Positions 1 to 8,453 of a stretch of DNA of 64,000 bases are shown here, one piece after another. The stretch is taken from assembly GCA_965217615.1 (NCBI GenBank), contig CBDCIT010000014.1:186001-250000 (forward strand), in the 5' to 3' direction. The DNA comes from CAVOAK01 sp965217615. Its GTDB lineage: Bacteria > Pseudomonadota > Alphaproteobacteria > UBA8366 > CAVOAK01. Both the position numbers and the translations under genes were made by a program. Each line of letters starts with the position of its first letter. Positions within the stretch are counted from its first letter, which is position 1. The notes under the pieces are model-generated. The model did no database searches, was not told where the DNA came from, and saw only the letters and a list, made by a program, of their open reading frames with translations.

Positions 1-574
1 CGAGTCCCTTCTTTCGCCTCACGTCGCGAAGCCTCATACCGTAGAGGCCTTGATAGCGTGCATCATGAAAGACGCCCTGCTTTTGACTTGAAACCCCGGC
101 TTCCTGAGCCACGCCACTCACCAGCCGGTGCGATTGCGCTACCTTCTCGCGAAGCTCCAGGCGCTTCTCGTCCTCAGTTTGCTCGTCCGCAATCTCCATG
201 CGGCGCGTTTGCACAACGAAATAAGCCTGTCCAGCGGCTATCTCAGGCTTAGACGGATCACCGTTCAGGACGATAAGGGAGCAGGCGGCGCGTGACAGAA
301 AATAGTCGTCTTGCCGCCGCTTCGCATCACTTCCGACTTCTACCATTTTGTGGGTCAGCACAATATGGTGTGATGGGTCTACGTCGTTTCCGGTGAGCGC
401 ACGGCATGCTCGCACCATAACCGCATCAAACTCGCGCCACGTGGGATAACCGAGTATTGGGTGGATTTCTCGCGCCATCCAGTACTCCACACCGTCTGCC
501 GATTTGTGCATGCGCTCTTGCAGATCCTCGATAGTGCGCCGATACCTCGGCGTCACGGTCAGATCATTTGCCAT
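1..574 (-). CDS. dinD: DNA damage-inducible protein D (DinD), 3' end outside window
   Basis: The minus strand is open from an ATG at 574 to the window edge, giving 191 residues of a family of roughly 280. Near the N-terminus it reads EYWMAREIHPILGYPTWREF, the Bro-N-like start of DinD. This is followed by SRAACSLIVLNGDPSKPEIA, AYFVVQTRRMEI and EDEKRLELREKV, and it ends near GVFHDARYQGLYG and a KKGL stretch; these follow DinD block by block. DinD is SOS-induced in E. coli and is reported to inhibit RecA filaments; the role here is inferred from family. It is divergent from the gene at 641 with a 66-bp gap. I saw no alphaproteobacterial LexA box (GTTC-N7-GTTC) in that gap. Confidence 0.88.
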   Translation of the reverse strand, partial: MANDLTVTPRYRRTIEDLQERMHKSADGVEYWMAREIHPILGYPTWREFDAVMVRACRALTGNDVDPSHHIVLTHKMVEVGSDAKRRQDDYFLSRAACSLIVLNGDPSKPEIAAGQAYFVVQTRRMEIADEQTEDEKRLELREKVAQSHRLVSGVAQEAGVSSQKQGVFHDARYQGLYGMRLRDVRRKKGL

Positions 575-640
575 GGAACTTGCCTTTTCCCCATCACTGT
601 GTCACATCACATACACTACATCCCATCGGGAGTCCATACC

Positions 641-1138
641 ATGAGAGAACGCCTGAAAGTCGAAGACCGATTACGCAAAAAAGAGCGAGAAATCATAGGC
701 TTAGAGGAGAAAATCAAAACTGCGCACGTGTATGTGCAAGCTTTGCGAGATGTTCTCAAGATGATGAACACTGATGACGCCGCCGCTCCAGCTGTCCTTC
801 GTAGCGGCAGCGCCGTGGCGAAGGCGAGGGAAGAGATCATGCGGCAAGGGATTCCGGTCCATATCTCTGATCTACTGAAGGCGCTGGGGAAAGACCCGAC
901 GCGCGAGAACCGTGCTTCTTTGACAAGCTCCCTGTCCGCGTATGTGAGAAGTGGTGAAATTTTCACAAGGCCAGAGCCCAATACATTCGGGCTTGTTGAA
1001 CTGGGCCAAACGGAGAAGGCAGAGGAGGTGCCCGTACCCCCAAGGGGTTTCGGCAAAGACGATGCGCCTCCTTTGGAATCTGGTGATCGTGAGCACGCTG
1101 ACCCCTTTGCTGAGGAGAGTGACGAGACACCATTTTAA
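641..1138 (+). CDS. HARE-HTH-like winged-helix protein with N-terminal coiled coil
   Basis: This 165-residue protein starts at ATG 641 behind GGGAG; an open frame reaches further upstream but without a comparable ribosome site. Residues 1-43 are a charged heptad-like coiled coil (RLRKKEREIIGLEEKI). Residues about 58-118 resemble a HARE-HTH winged helix: AKAREEIMRQGIPVHISDLL, then LTSSLSAYVRSGEIFTRPEP and a closing NTFGLVEL wing. The tail is Pro/Asp/Glu-rich and likely disordered. HARE-HTH domains were proposed from comparative genomics to couple to restriction or modified DNA; the match here is by eye. It is divergently paired with dinD, so a DNA-damage or defence link is possible. Its stop overlaps a perfect palindrome (1135-1151). 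Confidence 0.6.
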   Translation: MRERLKVEDRLRKKEREIIGLEEKIKTAHVYVQALRDVLKMMNTDDAAAPAVLRSGSAVAKAREEIMRQGIPVHISDLLKALGKDPTRENRASLTSSLSAYVRSGEIFTRPEPNTFGLVELGQTEKAEEVPVPPRGFGKDDAPPLESGDREHADPFAEESDETPF

Positions 1139-1151
1139 TGTGCCACATTAA
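1135..1151. promoter_or_regulatory. 17-bp perfect palindrome, operator-like
   Basis: The sequence TTAATGTGCCACATTAA has two 8-bp perfect arms around one base. It overlaps the stop of the HARE-HTH gene and lies about 32 bp before the transposase start at 1183, a place where a repressor could sit. It has no T-run, so it is not a normal terminator. Confidence 0.3.
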
Positions 1152-1182
1152 CCTTGACGCTAAGCACGTTAGTTCATATATT

Positions 1183-2070
1183 ATGGGTATGAACAAATTG
1201 CACCTCAAGACCCGAGCCCTGATCCTGAACATGCTCTGCGAAGGCCAGTCCATGCGGGCGACCGCACGGTTGGCCGACGTGAGCTTCAACACCGTCGCCA
1301 AGATCCTGATCGACGCGGGCAAGGCCTGCGCCAATCTGCACGACGAGCTGGTGCAAGGCGTCACCGCCAGCCGCGTCCAGTGCGACGAAGTATGGAGCTT
1401 CACCTACGCGAAACAAAAGAACGTCGCCACGGCCAAAGCCGCACCTCAAGTGGCAGGCGACACTTGGACCTGGACCGCCCTTGACGCAGACACCAAGTTG
1501 ATCGTGTCTTCGATGGTTGGCGGTCGTGACGCCGAATATGCGAATGCCTTTATGGATGATGTTGCTTCGCGGCTGGCCAATCGCGTTCAGATGACGACTG
1601 ACGGCCATAAGGCATACCTAGAAGCAATTGAGGGTTCGTTTGGGGCCGATATCGACTATGCGCAACTGATCAAGGTGTATGGCAATGCACCAGAGACTTT
1701 CAAAGGCCGTTACAGTCCAGCGGATTGTACTGGAATCGTGAGGCGGACCGTTGAAGGCCGGCCCGACGAGAAGCACATCAGCACGTCTTTTGTGGAGCGC
1801 CAGAACCTGACCATGCGGATGCAGATGCGCCGATTCACCCGGCTGACCAATGCGTTTTCCAAGAAGTTCGAGAACCACATGCACATGGTGGCTCTCTATA
1901 CCGTTTGGTACAACTTCATCCGTATTCATAAAACGCTTCGCATCACACCGGCCATGGAAGCAGGCTTAAGCAAGACAGTATGGGACATGGAAGACTTGGT
2001 GCGGATCATGGACGAGCGCGCACCAAAACCAGGCAGGCCTAAGACTTACAAGAAGCAGATTTCAAAATGA
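1183..2070 (+). CDS. IS1-family-like (solo) DDE transposase
   Basis: From ATG 1183 (a second ATG follows at 1189) the product is 295 residues. An N-terminal helix-turn-helix (SMRATARLADVSFNTVAKIL) is followed by a DDE core: D in RVQCDEVWSF, D in MTTDGHKAYLEA and E in ISTSFVERQNLTMRMQMRR. This single-gene IS1-type transposase is widespread in Proteobacteria. I could not find convincing terminal repeats, so the element ends are unknown. Its stop lies 4 bp from the truncated end of the dioxygenase at 2075, so its arrival or a linked deletion probably cut that gene. Confidence 0.85.
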   Translation: MGMNKLHLKTRALILNMLCEGQSMRATARLADVSFNTVAKILIDAGKACANLHDELVQGVTASRVQCDEVWSFTYAKQKNVATAKAAPQVAGDTWTWTALDADTKLIVSSMVGGRDAEYANAFMDDVASRLANRVQMTTDGHKAYLEAIEGSFGADIDYAQLIKVYGNAPETFKGRYSPADCTGIVRRTVEGRPDEKHISTSFVERQNLTMRMQMRRFTRLTNAFSKKFENHMHMVALYTVWYNFIRIHKTLRITPAMEAGLSKTVWDMEDLVRIMDERAPKPGRPKTYKKQISK

Positions 2071-2074
2071 TGCA

Positions 2075-2560
2075 CTACCAATTTACCACTTCCAACGCGT
2101 CATACTCTGCCTTTTGTGCGTTCGTAAGGCCGTCGTAAGCGGAATACATGCAGGCAAAAAGAGTATCTCCGCCTCGGGCTGGAACAATGCGCGCGTAAAG
2201 CAACGAGGCGCGCGCCGGAACCCGGCGATGGATATGGTCGCTATGCCATTCAAGTTCGCCATCCTCGGTCGCCGGTGAAAAGGTCACCGGGGTTTCACTC
2301 GTATTGCCGACAACCAAAATTTCTTCTGGTTCCTCGCGCCGCGACGCTGAGATCTGCGGTATCGCCAAAGGTCCGAATGATCTTGAAAATGCGACCTGCT
2401 GCTCAGGCGTGATGTCCTGCCCCCGAAATATCAGCACACCATACTTTTCGAGACCTTCTTCGATCGCCGCTACGACGCGCTGATCCGGCACATGCGTCAT
2501 TGGAGCGCCGCGTACCTCGGCGCCGATCACCGCATCGCATGGGTGGAATGTGACGGTCAT
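2075..2560 (-). pseudogene. TauD/TfdA-family dioxygenase, C-terminal half missing
   Basis: The product from ATG 2560 is 161 residues, against about 280 for the Fe(II)/2-oxoglutarate-dependent taurine/2,4-D dioxygenase family. Typical N-terminal blocks are present: AIEEGLEKYGVLIFRGQDIT, QQVAFSRSFGPLA and the iron-binding HxD in EWHSDHIHR. The reading frame stays family-like to about ALEVV and then stops at the junction with the transposase gene. The distal iron histidine and the 2-oxoglutarate-binding arginine are lost, so the protein should be inactive. An IS1182 element starts 43 bp upstream of the start codon. Confidence 0.85.
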
Positions 2561-2602
2561 CCTGGATTGTCCTACTGCCCGCCGGAGTTCAGCAACCCTT
2601 AG

Positions 2603-4046
2603 CAGCCCGTTGATTAAGTGGCTTTTTCCGGCTCTCACCCCCAGATGAAGAATGCGGCGGCGAAAGCCGACTGGCCGCTTTGCGAAACCCCCCGTGCCAC
2701 CAGCATGGCCCCGATGGGCGTGAGCAGAACGAAAATACCGCCATATCCGCCCGCCACGGCCTCCCGCGGGGTGCCGGCGCCGATGAGCTGGCGCATCAGT
2801 AACGATAGATTGTGGCCGGCGACGTGGAGCAGGTATCGCTTGTGCACATTCTCTCGCCCGCGCAGCCAGGTTCGTCGCATGCCGCCACGATCGAGGTTGT
2901 GGGCAAAGCAGCGCTCGACGATCTCGGCGCGCAGCTTGAAGGCCTCGCGGGCGACCCCGGACTTGAGCCGCGCACGGTTGTTGGTGACCGCGCGCCGCGC
3001 CGCCTCATCACCGTGCCAGCGCGAAAAGCCGGTCTGCTTGGGCGCCGCGATCCGGGTCTTCCAGGGACTGTCGTCCAGAGCCCTCAAGACCGCCCGTGAG
3101 TGATAACCTTTGTCGGCGACGCATTCGGCCGGGTCCTCCGCCGTCGGTGCCGCATCCACCGCCCCGAGGTTTGCCTCGGCCTTCGCCAGGGTCTTGGAAA
3201 GCGTCGTGGTGTCGCCCTCATCGGCCGGGTGCAGCTCGGCCGCCACCACCGCGCCGGTGTCCAGATCCACCGCGTGCTCGGGCTTGTAGGCCAGATGCGT
3301 CGTGCCGTCCTTCATCTTGGCGATCTTGGCCTCGGGGTCGCTCTTCGAAACCCAATCCGTGTTGGAAAGCTTCTTGCCCTTGCGCTTCCGCTCCAGACGC
3401 GCCAGATCCTCGGCCGTGGGTGTCTCGACGCCGCTTTCCCGGGCCAGGCGCTCCAGCATCTCCCGGTAGCCTTCGCCGTTGGCGCGCCGCACGATGTTCC
3501 GCAGCGCCGCGTTGGCCTCCATGGTCGAGGCATCGACGCCGATGCGCTCGCCCTTGCTCAGCCCCGCCTCGGCGATCAGCACCAGAACCCAGTCGAAGAC
3601 CGCCGCGTGGACTTCATGGGGCAGGCGCGTGCGGCTTCGTGACAGCCAGGAATGGTCCGGTACCCGATCACGGCTCCCCAGTCGCAGGAACGCCCGCAGC
3701 GAAAGCGAGTCCGAGCAGCGCCACTCCAGACCGCGCTCGCTGTCGATGCCCTCGAAGTAGCCCACCAGGTGCATCCGGAAATAGCGCCCGGGCGGCACCG
3801 AGGGCGCGCCCATCCGGGCCGCGTAATAAGGCCGGCAGCTCGCCTCGGCAAAGGCGTCGAAGCCGCCCTCGATCAGCACCGACTGCAGGCGGTCATAAAA
3901 CACATGACCCGGAGAGCGCGGCATCTCCGACCAGCTCACCATCAGGTCCCCCTGACCAGCCTTCTGCCGTCCCATCGCCATCGGCAAACCCCCCTGCAAA
4001 TCAGGGAACCAGAGAATCAGATGGCGCCGACTTAATCAACGGGCTG
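2603..4046 (-). mobile_element. IS1182-type insertion sequence, copy A (1444 bp)
   Basis: Both ends can be read: the left begins CAGCCCGTTGATTAAGT, and the right is the inverse with one extra base before GGC. The element is 1444 bp, identical in length to copy B at 34047-35490 and differing by a handful of substitutions. Flanking tetranucleotides are TTAG on the left and ATAG on the right, so there is no exact target duplication. By contrast copy B has TTAA on both sides. Copy A may have suffered a flank mutation or recombination. Confidence 0.9.
2635..3981 (-). CDS. IS1182-family transposase (copy A)
   Basis: ATG 3981 was chosen because a G-rich ribosome site (AGGGGGG) lies 8 bp before it; a TTG at 3999 is in frame. 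The product of 448 residues carries the DUF772-like N-terminal part (YYAARMGAPSVPPGRYFRMH, with DHSWLSRSRTRLP). A DDE nuclease core follows: D in IGVDASTMEANAA, D in ECVADKGYHSR and E in AEIVERCFAHNLDRGG. It differs from copy B at about four residues (for example AGLSKGE against AGLIKGE). Both copies look intact. Confidence 0.9.
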   Translation of the reverse strand: MAMGRQKAGQGDLMVSWSEMPRSPGHVFYDRLQSVLIEGGFDAFAEASCRPYYAARMGAPSVPPGRYFRMHLVGYFEGIDSERGLEWRCSDSLSLRAFLRLGSRDRVPDHSWLSRSRTRLPHEVHAAVFDWVLVLIAEAGLSKGERIGVDASTMEANAALRNIVRRANGEGYREMLERLARESGVETPTAEDLARLERKRKGKKLSNTDWVSKSDPEAKIAKMKDGTTHLAYKPEHAVDLDTGAVVAAELHPADEGDTTTLSKTLAKAEANLGAVDAAPTAEDPAECVADKGYHSRAVLRALDDSPWKTRIAAPKQTGFSRWHGDEAARRAVTNNRARLKSGVAREAFKLRAEIVERCFAHNLDRGGMRRTWLRGRENVHKRYLLHVAGHNLSLLMRQLIGAGTPREAVAGGYGGIFVLLTPIGAMLVARGVSQSGQSAFAAAFFIWG

Positions 4047-4145
4047 ATAGGTCAAAATTGGCAAGTTAACCCGCACAATCTTGATGGTGCCTTCGGCTCG
4101 ACTGTGTGTGGCAGCTCATGTGAGAGTATATTACAACCAGCTGTC

Positions 4146-4442
4146 TTAGAAACTTTGGGGTTCTCGGGGCAGTACGCGATAGAGATAGCGATTGGCGTCT
4201 CCGCTGGCCCCGCTCACATGATTGAATACGAGGGTGTCGCCAGAGCGCGAGACTTGAAAGCAGCCGCGCTTCCCACTTCCCCACGCGTTGCTCCAAGTGC
4301 GACAATAGTGGCCGTTGGAGGAAATCTCCCAAACGCCGGTGGTTTTTTCCTCCCCTCCGGACCACGTGACTCTGCCGGTCATCGTGCCGTTTGCGCGATG
4401 AACACTACGGTATGTCCAGCGATGCCAGAAAGGTCCGCCCAA
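4146..4442 (-). pseudogene. Fragment of a small secreted protein (DUF995-like?)
   Basis: The readable segment (TTG 4442, no signal peptide, stop codon a few codons upstream) encodes GTMTGRVTWSGGEEKTTGVW followed by EISSNGHYCRTWSNAWGSG and GCFQVSRSGDTLVF. The pattern G-x-W-x2-...YCRTW...GC(F/Y)xVxRxGD resembles the DUF995-type small secreted proteins. The N-terminus and export signal are missing, so I call it a relic lying between the IS1182 copy and the broken NTF2-like gene. Assignment is by motif memory only. Confidence 0.45.
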
Positions 4443-4597
4443 ACGGGAGAGGGTGTTTTTTTCTCAGGTGCCACGAAGTTCAGTGGTTGCGATCGGCTGT
4501 AACGTTGCGCCGAATTTGATGGCCAACGGCGACGTACATGCGACTAGCACGATCGCCACCAGAAACGACACCAGATGTGGGGTCGGAAGAGCCATCG

Positions 4598-5080
4598 TCA
4601 GCTGCGTTTCGCCATTTTACCTTCCTGGTCGGCCCAGGTATGGAGCGGCAGCGGCTCGTCCGGATTGCGCTTGAACACAGCCTCCCCGCGGCGCTTGGAG
4701 ATGCGCCAGCCCTCGTCCGTCCGGGTAAATTCGTCCCGCCCATCCACGACCTGTCTCGGTCCCTCGAAGGCGATTGGACCTTCGTGTTGATCGTAGCGGA
4801 TGTCGGGCGAGCTGTAGAGTGTGCCGTAGGCCCGCGACTCCGCATGATCCTCATCGACCACATTGACGACGATGTTGGTCATACCATGGCGGATGGTGCC
4901 AGCGCCGAGACCGCCGTAAAGGCCTTCGAGAATTTCCTCCCGCCCGTCGAGTTTGACGCCCAACCCCAGCCAGTCAACGTCGGGCGTAAACAAGGCGACG
5001 GCCTGTTCGTATTCGTAATGATCGACGTGATAGTAGTACTGGCGTACGAGCTTCTGACACTCCCACTCGATTGCACGTTC
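4598..5080 (-). pseudogene. NTF2/SnoaL-like protein A, main part, split by IS256
   Basis: This is the 3' part of a gene whose first eight codons lie beyond the insertion at 6476-6498. Rejoined, it reads MTRDEERA then IEWECQKLVRQYYYHVDHYE, followed by NIVVNVVDEDHAESRAYGT and an SKRRGEAVFKRNP tail, about 169 residues: a complete SnoaL/NTF2-like fold. Paralogues are at 6723 and 11773-14807. This fold includes polyketide cyclases, dehydratases and the beta subunits of Rieske oxygenases. A frame also runs on through the insertion end to an ATG at 5140, adding 20 residues from the IS, so an altered protein could still be made. Confidence 0.85.
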
Positions 5081-6475
5081 GGCTGTGTCTCGAAAGTGGT
5101 GGAAATTTGAGGATGGCGTAATCTCCGGGTGACAAGACAACCACCCAACCGGCGGCTAGCACCGCCAAGGAGATCACGCCATGAAGAACACTACCGAGAC
5201 TTCCGCGCTTTCGCTACTGGCCAATGACGCCGGCTATGATCCGCTCGAGGACCGGCTGCGGGAGAACATCAGATCCACGATCGAGGCCGTTTTTGAGGAG
5301 GAACTTGCGCAGTTTCTCGGGCGCTGCCGATACGGTCGAGAGGACGCGCTTCGGCAAGGGTATCGGAACGGGCACCGGGAGCGGCAACTGACGGGGACAT
5401 TCGGGACCGAGAGGGTTGAGCGTGCCGCGTGCACGGATCGTTGAGGAAGACGGTCGGGCGTCGGAATGGCGTTCGCGGGCGCTGCCGCGCTGCCAGCGGC
5501 TGACCAGAAAGGCCGAGGCGCTGATCGCTTCGGTGTATCTGTCCGGAACCAACACGCGGCGGGTGAAACGCGCGCTGTTCGGGCTCTTCCGGGGTGCTGT
5601 GAGCAAGGACGTTGTGAGCCGGGCGTGGCGCAAGGTGAAGGTCGATTGGGACGCCTGGTGCAGCCGTGGCCTCGCGGATGAGGATATCGTTCGGCTGATC
5701 CTTGACGGCACTGTGATCAAGACCCGACTGGATCGCAAGGCCACCAACATCTCGGTTCTCGCGGCTATAGGGGTGCGCCGGGATGGCCAGAAGGTCTTGC
5801 TTTCGATCGGGAATATGGGCGGAGAAAGCCAGGCGGCGTGGCGCCAGTTCCTCGACGACCTTGATGCGCGTGGACTGAAACGGCCCGGGTTTGTCATCGT
5901 CGATGGCGCGCCGGGACTGGAGGCGGCTCTGTCGGCGCTTTGGGGCGATGACCTTCCCGTTCAACGCTGCACCGTGCACAAGCACCGCAACCTTCTGGGT
6001 CATGCTCCCAAACACATGCATGACGAGCTGAGCGAAGATTACCGCGATATGATCTATGCCGACACTGCCTCCGAGGTGGAAACCCGCCGCAAGACGTTTG
6101 TCCGCAAGTGGCGGCTGAAATGCAGGGCCGTCGCGGACAGCCTCGCAGAAGCGGGCGACAAGCTCTTTACCTTCACGCGCCTGTCCAAGAGCCAATGGAA
6201 ATCAGCCCGAACGACCAACGCCATTGAGCGTCTCAACGAGGAGTTCAAGCGCCGGATCAAAACACAGACCGTGCTGCCGTGTCCCGAAACAGTGCCGATG
6301 CTCCTCTGGGCGCTCCTCGCTTCCGGCCAAATCCAGATGCGCAAAGTCGATGGATGGGAAACCCTCGATCAGCTAATCGCCGACGAAACCCTTGACCGAG
6401 CGGCCTGACCGCCGCAAAACTCAGCCCGCTCGGAGAGGCGCCAAAACCAATTTCCACCACTTTCGAGACACAACC
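5081..6475 (+). mobile_element. IS256-family insertion sequence (1395 bp)
   Basis: Inverted ends GGCTGTGTCTCGAAAGTGGT (left) and GGTTGTGTCTCGAAAGTGGT (right, inverse) differ at one base. They are bracketed by an exact 8-bp target duplication GCACGTTC at 5073-5080 and 6476-6483. The duplication splits codon 8 of an NTF2-like gene. The single transposase gene inside is frameshifted, so this copy is probably not self-mobile. Confidence 0.92.
5181..6408 (+). pseudogene. IS256-family transposase, frameshifted
   Basis: The first frame (ATG 5181) encodes LREN...EELAQFLGRCRYGRED and QGYRNGHRERQLTGTFGTER and then leaves the family sequence. From about 5416 the next frame continues with VPRARIVEEDGRASEWRS to the end at 6408. 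One extra base near 5413-5416 explains the shift. The DDE residues remain: D in VRLILDGTVIKT, D in FVIVDGAPGLE and E in TTNAIERLNEEFKRR. IS256 is not known to use programmed frameshifting, so I treat it as decay or sequence error. Confidence 0.88.
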
Positions 6476-6498
6476 GCACGTTCTTCGTCGCGTGTCAT
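6476..6498 (-). pseudogene. Start codon stub of NTF2/SnoaL-like gene A
   Basis: ATG 6498 with ribosome site GAAGGAG encodes MTRDEER and part of codon 8 before the IS256 element begins. It rejoins 4598-5080 after removal of the element and one 8-bp duplication. The same first residues (MTRDEERAIEW) open the paralogue at 14807. The start faces away from the gene at 6723, so 6499-6722 is a shared promoter region. Confidence 0.8.
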
Positions 6499-6722
6499 GG
6501 TGGTCACTCCTTCGCTGCTCGTGTTAAGACCGGCAAAGAAGTTTAGCCAGACTGCGGCGGCTGGCACAATCTCGGATGATCAACCTCATAGGTGGCCCAC
6601 GGGCCAAATGCCGAAACACGTCCTCCCCTAATCGGCTGCGCCGCTCGCGCAGCCTGCATTGACAACATCCTCACCGTGGCTCCTATTCCCGTCCTGTTTC
6701 AAACTCAACGGGAGGTCTGGCT

Positions 6723-7154
6723 ATGGATCGCGATCAGGAACGGGCAATAGAGTGGGACTGCGCCAAAGTGTTGACCCAGTTTTATCTGTGCGTTGACGGC
6801 GGCGAGTATGAGGCCGCCGCCGAAATGTACACGGAAGATGGATTCTGGACTGCTGGAGATCTTGAGATGCATGGCCGTGAAGCGATTTCCGAGAGCATGC
6901 AAACCGGTCTGACGACGGTATTCGTCCAACATTTCATCCAGAACATCGTCGTCAACGTGATCGACGAAGATCATGCGGACTCGGTGCTCTATGCATCCGT
7001 CTATCGCCAGGGAAAAGCCGACATACTGCCTGCGACACTACCATCCGTCGGCCCTTGGTTCATTGGCCGGCAGGACAACAAGATGGTGCGGACCAGCGAC
7101 GGTTGGAAGATCGCGCGTAAGGACATCCGGAACCATCTGCAGCGTACCGAATAG
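6723..7154 (+). CDS. NTF2/SnoaL-like family protein B (intact paralogue)
   Basis: The product is 143 residues from ATG 6723 behind GGGAGGT. It opens MDRDQERAIEWDCAKVLTQF, has the conserved QNIVVNVIDEDHADSVLYAS strand pair, and ends with KMVRTSDGWKIARKDIRNHL. Small cone-shaped NTF2/SnoaL domains act as cyclases, isomerases, dehydratases or as oxygenase beta subunits; no fixed catalytic set can be named from sequence. It is the only unbroken one of three paralogues and leads a probable transcription unit with the Ldh dehydrogenase (7289), the amidohydrolase (8454) and the D-acylase (10032). Confidence 0.85.
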   Translation: MDRDQERAIEWDCAKVLTQFYLCVDGGEYEAAAEMYTEDGFWTAGDLEMHGREAISESMQTGLTTVFVQHFIQNIVVNVIDEDHADSVLYASVYRQGKADILPATLPSVGPWFIGRQDNKMVRTSDGWKIARKDIRNHLQRTE

Positions 7155-7288
7155 GCGGGCATTGGGCCACAGCCCTTCATTTGACATAGAGCGCTACGAT
7201 GCCGCAGCAGCGGGAATCGATGTTGCTTAGCAGGTCGATTAGCGAGCAGGATGCGGTCAATGGAGCCTACCGAAAGGACTCGTCCGCT

Positions 7289-8305
7289 ATGTCCGATTCC
7301 AAGTCCCTGGGCCTAGAAGAGGTCGGCGCGTTGGTACATCGTGTCTTGCTGGCCAACGGAGCAAACGAGGAGACGGCCGAAGTGCTGGCCGGTGTCATTA
7401 CCTTGGTCGAGCGGGACGGACCGCGCAGCCACGGTTTGGCCATGCTGCCAAGTTATGCGACTTCGATCAGCGCCAGCTGGGCGGACGGGCAAGCCGACCC
7501 GAGTATCGAGGTTCGCGCCGCCGCGGCGCTGCATATCGACGGCGCCAATGGCTATGCCCAAATCGCGCTGCACCGCTGTCGCGATCAAGCGGTGGAAATG
7601 GCGCGGCACAACGGATGTGTGGTTATGGCATTCCGGAATGTCCATCACATCGCGCCCTTGGGACCCGATGTCGAACCCTTTGCCGAACAGGGTTTGTGCG
7701 CGCTCGCCTTTGTCAATTCGGCCGCCCTGCTGGTTCCTTGGCAGGGCAAGACAGCGGCCTTTGGAACCAATCCGATGGCATTTGCGTGTCCCCGACCGAG
7801 CGGACCGCCGATTGTTTGGGACCAAGCCTCGAGCGTGTTTTCATTCGCCAGCATTGGCGAGGCCGCGTCACGAAGCGCGGAACTCGACGAGGTAGCCGGG
7901 CTCGACGCCGATGGGGTTCCAACCCGCGATCCGGCGAAGATCCGCAAATCCAAGCGGCTTCTACCGTTCGCCAAACACAAAGGCACGGGGATCGCGCTGA
8001 TGGTAGAGATCTTGGCAGCTGCGCTGACCGGTGCGAGTTTGGCGGTGCGGGATCGGCCGGCAAACGAGCCTGCCTCCGCTTCAAAAGACTGTGGTCAACT
8101 CGTGATCCTGATAAACCCCGACCTTGTCGGTGGCCAGGATTTTGCGCTGCGTCTCACGCCATTGCTGGACGCGCTGGCGGACAATGGTACGGCGCGCATT
8201 CCAGGAGACGGCCGGCTTGCCCGTCGTGCCCAATCGCAAGCGTCCGGTGTCGAAGTGGATGCGAGTCTGCTGTCGAAAATTGAGGACCTGGTGCCGCCAG
8301 CGTAA
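7289..8305 (+). CDS. Ldh-family (malate/L-lactate-like) NAD(P)-dependent oxidoreductase
   Basis: ATG 7289 starts a 338-residue protein, the usual length for the type-2 malate/lactate dehydrogenase fold (YiaK/YlbC/ComC). Family blocks are NEETAEVLAGVITLVERDG, RSHGLAML, GYAQIALHRCRDQAVEMARH, the NVHHIAPLG motif, GKTAAFGTNPMAFACPRP and HKGTGIALMVEILAAALTG. These enzymes reduce or oxidise 2-oxo/2-hydroxy acids with NAD(P)H. The alternative start at 7199 adds 30 residues with no family likeness. It follows the NTF2-like gene by 134 bp in the same direction. The exact substrate is unknown. Confidence 0.88.
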   Translation: MSDSKSLGLEEVGALVHRVLLANGANEETAEVLAGVITLVERDGPRSHGLAMLPSYATSISASWADGQADPSIEVRAAAALHIDGANGYAQIALHRCRDQAVEMARHNGCVVMAFRNVHHIAPLGPDVEPFAEQGLCALAFVNSAALLVPWQGKTAAFGTNPMAFACPRPSGPPIVWDQASSVFSFASIGEAASRSAELDEVAGLDADGVPTRDPAKIRKSKRLLPFAKHKGTGIALMVEILAAALTGASLAVRDRPANEPASASKDCGQLVILINPDLVGGQDFALRLTPLLDALADNGTARIPGDGRLARRAQSQASGVEVDASLLSKIEDLVPPA

Positions 8306-8389
8306 CGCAGTTAGCCAAATTTTGTCCGAAGTGTTGCCGGCGCTGATGTAATAATGAGAGCGGCACTGGGACGCGCGCATGGTATTCGT

Positions 8390-8406
8390 CTGATATCATA
8401 TGTCAG
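8390..8406. promoter_or_regulatory. Imperfect palindrome upstream of the amidohydrolase
   Basis: CTGATATCATATGTCAG lies 48 bp before the ATG at 8454. It contains the perfect TGATATCA and has CTGA/TCAG outer arms, a layout common to GntR-type operators. No GntR gene is visible in the window, so this is weak support for regulation at this point. Confidence 0.25.
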
Positions 8407-8453
8407 CAGTGCTTCTGCGCCGATTATTTCATGCCATTTAGGATGAAAACCGT

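Noticed and set aside
3096..4502. 468-codon frame opposite the IS1182 transposase
   Set aside because: It is a Pro/Arg/Ser-rich shadow frame of the transposase, running on into non-coding DNA.
5404..5444. Programmed frameshift in the IS256 transposase
   Set aside because: IS256-family transposases are single-frame; no slippery heptamer with a following structure is obvious at the shift.
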